From Megachile rotundata (taxonomy: Eukaryota > Arthropoda > Insecta > Hymenoptera > Megachilidae), in NCBI RefSeq assembly GCF_050947335.1, contig NC_134988.1, positions 1,984,001 through 2,048,000 on the forward strand: a stretch of DNA of 64,000 nucleotides, given 5' to 3'. This document shows, piece after piece, positions 30,534 to 46,000 of the stretch. Under the pieces are notes generated by a model. It worked only from the letters and a program-made list of their open reading frames with translations, did no database searches and had not been told where the DNA came from. The position numbers and the translations under genes are program-made. Within the stretch, counting starts at the first letter, position 1. Each line of letters starts with the position of its first letter.

Positions 30534-32599
30534 ACAATCTCAATCATACAATCACAATCATACAATTACAATCATACAATTACAATCATACAATCACAAT
30601 CATACAATCACTATCATACAATCACAATCATACAATCACAATCATACAATCGCAATCATACAATCGAATTCATACAATCGCAATCATACAATCACAATCA
30701 TACAATCGCAATCATACAATCACAATCATACAATCACAATCATACAATCACAATCATACAATCACAATCATACAATCGAATTCATACAATCGCAATCATA
30801 CAATCGCAATCATACAATCGCAATCATACAATTACAATCTCCCAAATACAATCTCCCAAATACAATCATAGAGTCACAATCATACAATCACAATCATACA
30901 ATCACAATCATACAATCACAATCACACATTCAAAATCATGCAATCACAATCATACAATCACAATCATACAATCACAATCATACAATCGCAAGCATACAAT
31001 CACATTCATACAATCTCAATCATACAATCTCAATCATACAATCACAATCATAGAATCACAATCATACAATCACAATCATACATTCAAAATCATGCAATCA
31101 CAATCATACAATCACAATCATGCAATCACAATCATACAATCACAATCATACAATCGCAAGCATACAATCACATTCATACAATCTCAATCATACAATCTCA
31201 ATCATACAATTACAATCATACAATTACAATCATACATTTACAATCATACAATCACAATCATACAATCACTATCATACAATCACAATCATACAATCACAAT
31301 CATACAATCACAATCATACAATCACAATCATACAATCACAATCATACAATCACAATCATACAATCACAATCATACAATCACAATCATACAATCACAATCA
31401 TACAATCGCAATCATACAATTACAATCTCCCAAATACAATCTCCCAAATACAATCATACAATCACAATCATACAATCACAATCATACAATCGCAAGCATA
31501 CAGTCACAATCATACAATCTCAATCATACAATCACAATCATACAATCATAATCATACAATTACAATCATACATCACAATCATACAATCACATTCATACAA
31601 TCACAATCATACTATCGCAATCATACAATCACAATCATACAATCGCAATCATACAATTACAATATCCCAAATACAATCTCCCAAATACAATCATACAATC
31701 ACAATCATGCAATCACAATCATACAATCATATTCATACAATCATAATCATACAATTACAATCATACATCACAATCATACAATCACAATCATACAATCGCA
31801 ATCATACAATTACAATCTCCCAAATACAATCTCCCAAATACAATCATACAGTCACAATCATACAATCACAATCATACAACCACAATCATACATTCAAAAT
31901 CATGCAATCACAATCATACAATCACAATCATACAATCACAATCATACAATCGCAAGCATACAATCACATTCATACAATCTCAATCATACAATCTCAATCA
32001 TACAATCACAATCATACAATCATAATCATACAATTACAGTCATACATCACAATCATACAATCGCAATCATACAATCGCAATCACACAATCACAATCATAC
32101 AATCGCAATCATACAATAACAATCTCCCAAATACAATCTCCCAAATACAATCTCCCAAATACAATCTCCCAAATACAATCATACAATCACAATCATACAA
32201 TCACAATCATGCAATCACAATCATACATTAAAAATCATGCAATCACAATCATACAATCACAATCATGCAATCACAATCATACAATCATAATCATACAATC
32301 ACAATCATACAATCACAATCATACAATCACAATCATACAATCACAATCATACAATCACAATCATACAATCACAATCATACAATCACAATCATACATTCAA
32401 AACCATGCAATCACAATCATACAATCACAATCATGCAATCACAATCATACAATCACAATCATACATTCAAAATCATGCAATCACAATCATTAAATCGCAA
32501 TCATACAATTACAATCTCCCAAATACAATCTCCCAAATACAATCATACGATCACAATCATACAATCACAATCATACAATCACAATCATACAATCACAAT
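30534..32599 (+). repeat. mixed blocks, 30.5-32.6 kb
   Basis: The segment is satellite only. It contains the last two GAATTC monomers of the window (30666, 30778), a block like 26.2-26.4 kb (offset 4,653), and ACATTTACAATCAT near 31.23 kb. The stretch at 32.2-32.6 kb, with ACATTAAAAATCAT and CATTAAATCGC, recurs near 35.6-36.0 and 46.05-46.4 kb. Confidence 0.75.
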
Positions 32600-33720
32600 C
32601 ATACTATCGCAATCATACAATCACAATCATACAATCGCAATCATACAATTACAATATCCCAAATACAATCTCCCAAATACAATCATACAATCACAATCAT
32701 GCAATCAAAATCATACAATCATATTCATACAATCACAATCATACAATCACAATCGTACATTCACAATCGTACAATCACAATCGCACAACCACAATCAGAC
32801 AATCACACTCATACAATCACAATCATACAATCACAATCATACAATCACAATCATACAATCACAATCATACAATCACAATCATGCAATCACAAAAATACAA
32901 TCATAATCATACAATCACAATCATACAATCGCAATGATACAATCACAATCATACAATCATAATCATACAATCACAATCATACAATCATAATCATACAACT
33001 ACAATCATACATCACAATCATACAATCACAATCATACAATCGCAATCATACAATTACAATCTCCCAAATACAATCTCCCAAATACAATCATACAGTCACA
33101 ATCATACAATCACAATCATACAATCACAATCATACATTCAAAATCATGCAATCACAATCATACAATCACAATCATACAATCACAATCATACAATCGCAAG
33201 CATACAATCACATTCATACAATCTCAATCATACAATCTCAATCATACAATCACAATCATACAATCATAATCATACAATTACAATCATACATTACAATCAT
33301 ACAATCGCAATCATACAATCGCAATCACACAATCACAATCATACAATCGCAATCATACAATAACAATCTCCCAAAAACAATCTCCCAAATACAATCTCCC
33401 AAATACAATCTCCCAAATGCAATCTCCCAAATACAATCATACAATCACAATCATACAATCACAATCATACAATCACAATCATGCAATCACAATCATACAT
33501 TCAAAATCATGCAATCACAATCATACAATCACAATCATGCAATCACAATCATACAATCATAATCATACAATCACAATCATACAATCACAGTCATACAATC
33601 ACAATCATACAATCACAATCATACAATCACAATCATACAATCACAATCATACAATCACAATCATACATTCAAAATCATGCAATCACAAACATACAATCAC
33701 AATCATGCAATCACAATCAT

Positions 33721-33804
33721 ACAATCACAATCGTACAATCACAATCGTACAATCACAATCGTACAATCACAATCGTACAATCACAATCGCACAACCACAA
33801 TCAG
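33721..33804 (+). repeat. CpG-bearing monomer cluster, ACAATCACAATCGT x4
   Basis: Four ACAATCACAATCGT monomers are followed by ACAATCACAATCGC and ACAACCACAATCAG, giving five CpG sites spaced 14 bp apart. The same six-monomer cassette starts at 34790, 36565, 37634, 45230, 47605 and 48674. Three of these pairs are exactly 1,069 bp apart. Confidence 0.9.
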
Positions 33805-34699
33805 ACAATCACAATCATACAATCACAATCATACAATCACAATCATACAATCACAATCATACAATCACAATCATACAATCACAATCATACAATCACAATC
33901 ATACAATCACAATCATACAATCACAATCATACAATCACAATCATACAATCACAATCATGCAATCACAATCATACATTCAAAATCATGCAATCACAATCAT
34001 ACAATCACAATCATACAATCACAATCATGCAATCACAATCATACAATCACAATCATACATTCAAAATCATGCAATCACAATCATACAATCGCAATCATAC
34101 AATTACAATCTCCCAAATACAATCTCCCAAATACAATCATACGATCACAATCATACAATCACAATAATACAATCACAATCATACAATCACAATCATACAA
34201 TCGCATTCATACAATCGCAATCATACAATCACAATCATACAATCGCAATCATACAATTACAATCTCCCAAATACAATCTCCCAAATACAATCTCCCAAAT
34301 ACAATCATACAATCACAATCATACAATTATAATCATACAATCACAATCATACAATCACAATCATACATTACAATCATACAATCGCAATCATACAATCGCA
34401 ATCACACAATCACAATCATACAATCGCAATCATACAATAACAATCTCCCAAAAACAATCTCCCAAATACAATCTCCCAAATACAATCTCCCAAATACAAT
34501 CTCCCAAATACAATCATACAATCACAATCATACAATCACAATCATACAATCACAATCATGCAATCACAATCATACATTCAAAATCATGCAATCACAATCA
34601 TACAATCACAATCATGCAATCACAATCATACAATCATAATCATACAATCACAATCATACAATCACAGTCATACAATCACAATCATACAATCACAATCAT

Positions 34700-34719
34700 A
34701 CAATCCCAATCACAATCAT
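34700..34719 (+). repeat. 20-bp expanded monomer (6+6+8)
   Basis: ACAATCCCAATCACAATCAT is one monomer plus an extra hexamer. Its copy in the duplicated block is at 45140-45159, so the event predates the large duplication. Confidence 0.88.
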
Positions 34720-36420
34720 ACAATCACAATCATACATTCAAAATCATGCAATCACAAACATACAATCACAATCATGCAATCACAATCATACAATCACAAT
34801 CGTACAATCACAATCGTACAATCACAATCGTACAATCACAATCGTACAATCACAATCGCACAACCACAATCAGACAATCACAATCATACAATCATAATCA
34901 TACAATCACAATCATACCATCGCAATCATACAATCACAATCATACAATCGCAATCATACAATTACAATATCCCAAATACAATCTCCCAAATACAATCATA
35001 CAATCACAATCATGCAATCACAATCATACAATCATATTCATACAATCACAATCATACAATCGCAATCATACAATCACAATCATACAATCATAATCATACA
35101 ATCACAATCATACAATCATAATCATACAATTACAATCATACATCACAATCATACAATCACAATCATACAATCGCAATCATACAATTACAATCTCCCAAAT
35201 ACAATCTCCCAAATACAATCATACAGTCACAATCATACAATCACAATCATACAATCACAATCATACATTCAAAATCATGCAATCACAATCATACAATCAC
35301 AATCATACAATCACAATCATACAATCGCAAGCATACAATCACATTCATACAATCTCAATCATACAATCTCAATCATACAATCACAATCATACAATCATAA
35401 TCATACAATTACAGTCATACATCACAATCATACAATCGCAATCATACAATCGCAATCACACAATCACAATCATACAATCGCAATCATACAATAACAATCT
35501 CCCAAATACAATCTCCCAAATACAATCTCCCAAATACAATCTCCCAAATACAATCTCCCAAATACAATCATACAATCACAATCATACAATCACAATCATG
35601 CAATCACAATCATACATTAAAAATCATGCAATCACAATCATACAATCACAATCATGCAATCACAATCATACAATCATAATCATACAATCACAATCATACA
35701 ATCACAATCATACAATCACAATCATACAATCACAATCATACAATCACAATCATACAATCACAATCATACAATCACAATCATACATTCAAAACCATGCAAT
35801 CACAATCATACAATCACAATCATGCAATCACAATCATACAATCACAATCATACATTCAAAATCATGCAATCACAATCATTAAATCGCAATCATACAATTA
35901 CAATCTCCCAAATACAATCTCCCAAATACAATCATACGATCACAATCATACAATCACAATCATACAATCACAATCATACAATCACAATCATACAATCATA
36001 ATCATACAATTACAATCATACATCACAATCATACAATCACATTCATACAATCACAATCATACTATCGCAATCATACAATCACAATCATACAATCGCAATC
36101 ATACAATTACAATATCCCAAATACAATCTCCCAAATACAATCATACAATCACAATCATGCAATCAAAATCATACAATCATATTCATACAATCACAATCAT
36201 ACAATCACAATCGTACATTCACAATCGTACAATCACAATCGCACAACCACAATCAGACAATCACACTCATACAATCACAATCATACAATCACAATCATAC
36301 AATCACAATCATACAATCACAATCATGCAATCACAAAAATACAATCATAATCATACAATCACAATCATACAATCGCAATAATACAATCACAATCATACAA
36401 TCATAATCATACAATCACAA

Positions 36421-36421
36421 T
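36421..36421 (+). other. deletion/insertion breakpoint between large copies
   Basis: Up to 36420 the sequence matches copy 2 at offset 10,440; from 36421 it matches at offset 11,040. Copy 2 therefore has 600 bp (46861-47460) that copy 1 lacks. The 600 bp equal 43 monomers with two 13-mers, so phase is kept. The extra sequence resembles about 32.97-33.57 kb. Confidence 0.85.
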
Positions 36422-37543
36422 CATACAATCACAGTCATACAATCACAATCATACAATCACAATCATACAATCACAATCATACAATCACAATCATACAATC
36501 ACAATCATACATTCAAAATCATGCAATCACAAACATACAATCACAATCATGCAATCACAATCATACAATCACAATCGTACAATCACAATCGTACAATCAC
36601 AATCGTACAATCACAATCGTACAATCACAATCGCACAACCACAATCAGACAATCACAATCATACAATCACAATCATACAATCACAATCATACAATCACAA
36701 TCATACAATCACAATCATACAATCACAATCATACAATCACAATCATACAATCACAATCATACAATCACAATCATACAATCACAATCATACAATCACAATC
36801 ATGCAATCACAATCATACATTCAAAATCATGCAATCACAATCATACAATCACAATCATACAATCACAATCATGCAATCACAATCATACAATCACAATCAT
36901 ACATTCAAAATCATGCAATCACAATCATACAATCGCAATCATACAATTACAATCTCCCAAATACAATCTCCCAAATACAATCATACGATCACAATCATAC
37001 AATCACAATAATACAATCACAATCATACAATCACAATCATACAATCGCGTTCATACAATCGCAATCATACAATCACAATCATACAATCGCAATCATACAA
37101 TTACAATCTCCCAAATACAATCTCCCAAATACAATCTCCCAAATACAATCATACAATCACAATCATACAATTATAATCATACAATCACAATCATACAATC
37201 ACAATCATACATTACAATCATACAATCGCAATCATACAATCGCAATCACACAATCACAATCATACAATCGCAATCATACAATAACAATCTCCCAAAAACA
37301 ATCTCCCAAATACAATCTCCCAAATACAATCTCCCAAATACAATCTCCCAAATACAATCATACAATCACAATCATACAATCACAATCATACAATCACAAT
37401 CATGCAATCACAATCATACATTCAAAATCATGCAATCACAATCATACAATCACAATCATGCAATCACAATCATACAATCATAATCATACAATCACAATCA
37501 TACAATCACAGTCATACAATCACAATCATACAATCACAATCAT

Positions 37544-37563
37544 ACAATCACAATCACAATCAT
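37544..37563 (+). repeat. 20-bp expanded monomer (6+6+8)
   Basis: ACAATCACAATCACAATCAT contains three CAATCA-type steps where the standard monomer has two. The copy in the duplicated block is 48584-48603. It shows that the 6-bp half is itself a slippage unit. Confidence 0.88.
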
Positions 37564-40500
37564 ACAATCACAATCCTACATTCAAAATCATGCAGTCACA
37601 AACATACAATCACAATCATGCAATCACAATCATACAATCACAATCGTACAATCACAATCGTACAATCACAATCGTACAATCACAATCGTACAATCACAAT
37701 CGCACAACCACAATCAGACAATCACAATCATACAATCACAATCATACAATCACAATCATACAATCACAATCATACAATCACAATCATACAATCACAATCA
37801 TACAATCACAATCATACAATCACAATCATACAATCACAATCATGCAATCACAATCATACAATCACAATCATACAATCACAATCATGCAATCACAATCATA
37901 CATTCAAAATCATGCAATCACAATCATACAATCACAATCATACAATCACAATCATGCAATCACAATCATACAATCACAATCATACATTCAAAATCATGCA
38001 ATCACAATCATACAACCGCAATCATACAATTACAATCTCCCAAATACAATCTCCCAAATACAATCATACGATCACAATCATACAATCACAATAATACAAT
38101 CACAATCATACAATCACAATCATACAATCGCATTCATACAATCGCAATCATACAATCACAATCATACAATCGCAATCATACAATTACAATCTCCCAAATA
38201 CAATCTCCCAAATACAATCTCCCAAATACAATCATACAATCACAATCATACAATTATAATCATACAATCACAATCATACAATCACAATCATACAATCACA
38301 ATCATACAATCACAATCATACTACCACAATCATACAATCACAATCATACAATCACAATCATACAATCACAATCATCCAATCACAATCATGCAATCACAAT
38401 CATACATTCAAAATCATGCAATCACAAACATACAATCACAATCATGCAATCACAATCATATATTCATAATCATACAATCACAATCATACAATCACAATCG
38501 TACAATCACAATCGTACAATCTCAATCGCACAACCACAATCAGACAACCATACTCATACAATCACAATCATACAATCACAATCATACAATCACAATAATA
38601 CAATCGCAAGCATACAATCACAATCATACAATCTCAATCATACAATCACAATCATACAATCATAATCATACAATTACAATCATACATCACAATCATACAA
38701 TCACAATCATACAATCGCAATCATACAATTACAATCTCCCAAATACAATCTCCCAAATACAATCATACAATCACAATCATACAATCACAATCATACAATC
38801 GCAAGCATACAATCACAATCATACGATCTCAATCATACAATCACAATCATACAATCATAATCATACAATTACAATCATACATCACAATCATACAATCACA
38901 TTCATACAATCACAATCATACTATCGCAATCATACAATCACAATCATACAATCGCAATCATACAATTACAATATCCCAAATACAATCTCCCAAATACAAT
39001 CATACAATCACAATCATGCAATCACAATCATACAATCATATTCATACAATCACAATCATACAATCACAATCGTACATTCACAATCGTACAATCACAATCG
39101 CACAACCACAATCAGACAATCACACTCATACAATCACAATCATACAATCACAATCATACAATCACAATCATACAATCATAATCATACAATCACAATCATA
39201 CAATCATAATCATACAATTACAATCATACAGTCACAATTATACAATCACAATCATACATTCAAAATCATGCAATCACAATCATACAATCACAATCATACA
39301 ATCACAATCATACAATCGCAAGCATACAATCACATTCATACCATCTCAATCATACAATCTCAATCATACAATCACAATCATACAATCATAATCATACAAT
39401 TACAATCATACATCACAATCATACAATCGCAATCATACAATCGCAATCATACAATCACAATCATACAATCGCAATCATACAATTACAATATCCCAAATAC
39501 AATCTCCCAAATACAATCATACAATCACAATCATGCAATCACAATCATACAATCATATTCATACAATCACAATCATACAATCACAATCGTACATTCACAA
39601 TCGTACAATCACAATCGCACAACCACAATCAGACAATCACACTCATACAATCACAATCATACAATCACAATCATACAATCACAATCATACAATCACAATC
39701 ATACAATCACAATCATACAATCACAATCATACAATCACAATCATGCAATCACAAAAATACAATCATAATCATACAATCACAATCATACAATCGCAATCAT
39801 ACAATCACAATCATACAGTCATAATCATACAATCACAATCATACAATCATAATCATACAATTACAATCATACATCACAATCATACAATCACAATCATACA
39901 ATCGCAATCATACAATTACAATCTCCCAAATACAATCTCCCAAATACAATCATACAGTCACAATCATACAATCACAATCATACAATCACAATCATACATT
40001 CAAAATCATGCAATCACAATCATACAATCACAATCATACAATCACAATCATACAATCACAATCATACAATCGCAAGCATACAATCACATTCATACAATCT
40101 CAATCATACAATCTCAATCATACAATCACAATCATACAATCATAATCATACAATTACAATCATACATCACTATCATAAAATCGCAATCATACAATCGCAA
40201 TCACACAATCACAATCATACGATCGCAATCATACAATAACAATCTCCCAAATACAATCTCCCAAATACAATCTCCCAAATACAATCTCCCAAATACAATC
40301 ATACAATCACAATCATACAATCACAATCATACAATCACAATCATACAATCACAATCATGCAATCACAATCATACATTCAAAATCATGCAATCACAATCAT
40401 ACAATCACAATCATGCAATCACAATCATACAATCATAATCATACAATCACAATCATACAATCACAATCATACAATCACAATCATACAATCACAATCATAC

Positions 40501-41356
40501 ATTCAAAACCATGCAATCACAATCATACAATCACAATCATGCAATCACAGTCATACAATCACAATCATACATTCAAAATCATGCAATCACAATCATACAA
40601 TCGCAATCATACAATTACAATCTCCCAAATACAATCTCCCAAATACAATCATACGATCACAATCATACAATCACAATCATACAATCACAATCATGCAATC
40701 ACAATCATACATTCAAAATCATGCAATCACAATCATACAATCACAATCATGCAATCACAATCATACAATCATAATCATACAATCACAATCATACAATCAC
40801 AATCATACAATCACAATCATACATTCAAAATCATGCAATCACAATCATGCAATCACAATCATACAATCATATTCATACAATCACAATCATACAATCACAA
40901 TCGTACATTCACAATCGTACAATCACAATCGCACAACCACAATCAGACAATCATAATCATACAATCACAATCATACAATCATAATCATACAATTACAATC
41001 ATACATCACAATCATACAATCGCAATCATACAATCGCAATCATACAATTACAATCTCCCAAATACAATCTCCCAAATACAATCATACAGTCACAATCATA
41101 CAATCACAATCATACAATCACAATCATACATTCAAAATCATGCAATCACAATCATACAATCACAATCATACAATCACAATCATACAATCGCAAGCATACA
41201 ATCACATTCATACAATCTCAATCATACAATCTCAATCATACAATCACAATCATACAATCATAATCATACAATTACAATCATACATCACAATCATACAATC
41301 GCAATCATACAATCGCAATCACACAATCACAATCATACAATCGCAATCATACAATA

Positions 41357-41440
41357 ACAATCTCCCAAATACAATCTCCCAAATACAATCTCCCAAATAC
41401 AATCTCCCAAATACAATCTCCCAAATACAATCTCCCAAAT
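41357..41440 (+). repeat. six-copy ACAATCTCCCAAAT run
   Basis: Six consecutive CTCCCAAAT monomers. The equivalent place in the second large copy (52620-52689) has five, followed about 110 bp later by another six-copy run (52802-52885). Confidence 0.9.
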
Positions 41441-42880
41441 ACAATCATACAATCACAATCATACAATCACAATCATGCAATCACAATCATGCAATCACAA
41501 TCATACATTCAAAATCATGCAATCACAATCATACAATCACAATCATGCAATCACAATCATACAATCATAATCATACAATCACAATCATACAATCACAATC
41601 ATACAATCACAATCATACAATCACAATCATACAATCACAATCATACATTCAAAACCATGCAATCACAATCATACAATCACAATCATGCAATCACAATCAT
41701 ACAATCACAATCATACATTCAAAATCATGTAATCACAATCATACAATCGCAATCATACAATTACAATCTCCCAAATACAATCTCCCAAATACAATCATAC
41801 GATCACAATCATACAATCACAATCATACAATCACAATCATACAATCACAATCATACAATCGCATTCATACAATCGCAATCATACAATCACAATCATACAA
41901 TCGCAATCATACAATTACAATCTCCCAAATACAATCTCCCAAATACAATCATACAATCACAATCATACAATTATAATCATACAATCACAATCATACAATC
42001 ACAATCATACAATCACAATCATACAATCACAATCATACAATCACAATCATCCAATCACAATCATGCAATCACAATCATACATTCAAAATCATGCAATCAC
42101 AAACATACAATCACAATCATGCAATCACAATCATACAATCATAATCAAACAATCACAATCATACAATCACAATCGTACAATCACAATCGTACAATCACAA
42201 TCGCACAACCACAATCAGACAATCACAATCATACAATCACAATCATACAATCACAATCATACAATCACAATCATACAATCACAATCATACAATCGCAATC
42301 ATACAATTACAATACCCCAAATACAAACTCCCAAATACAATCACACAATCACAATCATACAATCACAATCGTACATTCACAATCGTACAATCACAATCGC
42401 ACAACCACAATCAGACAACCATACTCACACAATCACAACCATACAATCACAATCATACAATCACAATCATACAATCACAATCATACTTTCACAATCATAC
42501 AATCACAATCATACAATCACAATCATACAATCACAATCATACAATCACAATCATACAATCACAATCATACAATCACAATCATACAATCGCCATCATACAA
42601 TCACAATCATACAATCTCAATCATACAATCACAATCATACAATCATAATCATACAATTACAATCATACATCACAATCATACAATCACAATCATACAATCG
42701 CAATCATACAATCACAATCATACAATCGCAATCATACAATTACAGTCTCCCAAATACAATCTCCCAAATACAATCATACAATAACAATCATACAATCACA
42801 ATCATACAATCATAATCATAGAATCACAATCCTACAAGTACAATCTCCCAAATACAATCGCCCAAATACAATCTCCCAAA

Positions 42881-43024
42881 TACAATCATACGATCACAAT
42901 CATACAATCACAATCATACAATCACAATCATACAATCACAATCATACAATCATAATCATACAATTACAATCATACATCACAATCATACAATCACATTCAT
43001 ACAATCACATTCATACAATCACAA
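42881..43024 (+). repeat. junction between the two large copies
   Basis: This zone contains TACGATC, ACAATCATAATCAT, ACAATTACAATCAT, a 13-mer and a doubled ACAATCACATTCAT unit before ACTATCGCAATCAT. Copy 1 at about 32.6 kb reaches ACTATCGCAATCAT straight from the TACGATC units, without this set. The exact breakpoint cannot be fixed by eye because every monomer is homologous. Confidence 0.6.
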
Positions 43025-46000
43025 TCATACTATCGCAATCATACAATCACAATCATACAATCGCAATCATACAATTACAATATCCCAAATACAATCTCCC
43101 AAATACAATCATACAATCACAATCATGCAATCAAAATCATACAATCATATTCATACAATCACAATCATACAATCACAATCGTACATTCACAATCGTACAA
43201 TCACAATCGCACAACCACAATCAGACAATCACACTCATACAATCACAATCATACAATCACAATCATACAATCACAATCATACAATCACAATCATACAATC
43301 ACAATCATGCAATCACAAAAATACAATCATAATCATACAATCACAATCATATAATCGCAATGATACAATCACAATCATACAATCATAATCATACAATCAC
43401 AATCATACAATCATAATCATACAACTACAATCATACATCACAATCATACAATCACAATCATACAATCGCAATCATACAATTACAATCTCCCAAATACAAT
43501 CTCCCAAATACAATCATACAGTCACAATCATACAATCACAATCATACAATCACAATCATACATTCAAAATCATGCAATCACAATCATACAATCACAATCA
43601 TACAATCACAATCATACAATCGCAAGCATACAATCACATTCATACAATCTCAATCATACAATCTCAATCATACAATCACAATCATACAATCATAATCATA
43701 CAATTACAATCATACATTACAATCATACAATCGCAATCATACAATCGCAATCACACAATCACAATCATACAATCGCAATCATACAATAACAATCTCCCAA
43801 AAACAATCTCCCAAATACAATCTCCCAAATACAATCTCCCAAATGCAATCTCCCAAATACAATCATACAATCACAATCATACAATCACAATCATACAATC
43901 ACAATCATGCAATCACAATCATACATTCAAAATCATGCAATCACAATCATACAATCACAATCATGCAATCACAATCATACAATCATAATCATACAATCAC
44001 AATCATACAATCACAGTCATACAATCACAATCATACAATCACAATCATACAATCACAATCATACAATCACAATCATACAATCACAATCATACAATCACAA
44101 TCATACAATCACAATCATACAATCACAATCATGCAATCACAATCATACATTCAAAATCATGCAATCACAATCATACAATCACAATCATACAATCACAATC
44201 ATGCAATCACAATCATACAATCACAATCATACATTCAAAATCATGCAATCACAATCATACAATCGCAATCATACAATCACAATCATACAATCACAATCAT
44301 ACAATCACAATCATACAATCACAATCATACAATCACAATCATACAATCACAATCATACAATCACAATCATACAATCACAATCATACAATCACAATCATGC
44401 AATCACAATCATACATTCAAAATCATGCAATCACAATCATACAATCACAATCATACAATCACAATCATGCAATCACAATCATACAATCACAATCATACAT
44501 TCAAAATCATGCAATCACAATCATACAATCGCAATCATACAATTACAATCTCCCAAATACAATCTCCCAAATACAATCATACGATCACAATCATACAATC
44601 ACAATAATACAATCACAATCATACAATCACAATCATACAATCGCATTCATACAATCGCAATCATACAATCACAATCATACAATCGCAATCATACAATTAC
44701 AATCTCCCAAATACAATCTCCCAAATACAATCTCCCAAATACAATCATACAATCACAATCATACAATTATAATCATACAATCACAATCATACAATCACAA
44801 TCATACATTACAATCATACAATCGCAATCATACAATCGCAATCACACAATCACAATCATACAATCGCAATCATACAATAACAATCTCCCAAAAACAATCT
44901 CCCAAATACAATCTCCCAAATACAATCTCCCAAATACAATCTCCCAAATACAATCATACAATCACAATCATACAATCACAATCATACAATCACAATCATG
45001 CAATCACAATCATACATTCAAAATCATGCAATCACAATCATACAATCACAATCATGCAATCACAATCATACAATCATAATCATACAATCACAATCATACA
45101 ATCACAGTCATACAATCACAATCATACAATCACAATCATACAATCCCAATCACAATCATACAATCACAATCATACATTCAAAATCATGCAATCACAAACA
45201 TACAATCACAATCATGCAATCACAATCATACAATCACAATCGTACAATCACAATCGTACAATCACAATCGTACAATCACAATCGTACAATCACAATCGCA
45301 CAACCACAATCAGACAATCACAATCATACAATCATAATCATACAATCACAATCATACCATCGCAATCATACAATCACAATCATACAATCGCAATCATACA
45401 ATTACAATATCCCAAATACAATCTCCCAAATACAATCATACAATCACAATCATGCAATCACAATCATACAATCATATTCATACAATCACAATCATACAAT
45501 CGCAATCATACAATCACAATCATACAATCATAATCATACAATCACAATCATACAATCATAATCATACAATTACAATCATACATCACAATCATACAATCAC
45601 AATCATACAATCGCAATCATACAATTACAATCTCCCAAATACAATCTCCCAAATACAATCATACAGTCACAATCATACAATCACAATCATACAATCACAA
45701 TCATACATTCAAAATCATGCAATCACAATCATACAATCACAATCATACAATCACAATCATACAATCGCAAGCATACAATCACATTCATACAATCTCAATC
45801 ATACAATCTCAATCATACAATCACAATCATACAATCATAATCATACAATTACAGTCATACATCACAATCATACAATCGCAATCATACAATCGCAATCACA
45901 CAATCACAATCATACAATCGCAATCATACAATAACAATCTCCCAAATACAATCTCCCAAATACAATCTCCCAAATACAATCTCCCAAATACAATCTCCCA

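Larger units (their letters stand above)
32600..42880 (+). repeat. greater than 10-kb tandem duplication, copy 1
   Basis: The order of rare variants matches about 43.0-55.4 kb. Offsets are constant over long stretches and change in steps: 10,426 near 33.1 kb, 10,440 over about 34.3-36.4 kb, 11,040 over 36.4-38.5 kb, 11,054 near 39.0 kb, 11,263 over 39.5-41.5 kb and about 12,186 near 42.1 kb. Each step is a whole number of monomers give or take a 13-mer. Both copies share private changes such as the 20-bp monomers. Boundaries are approximate. Confidence 0.85.
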
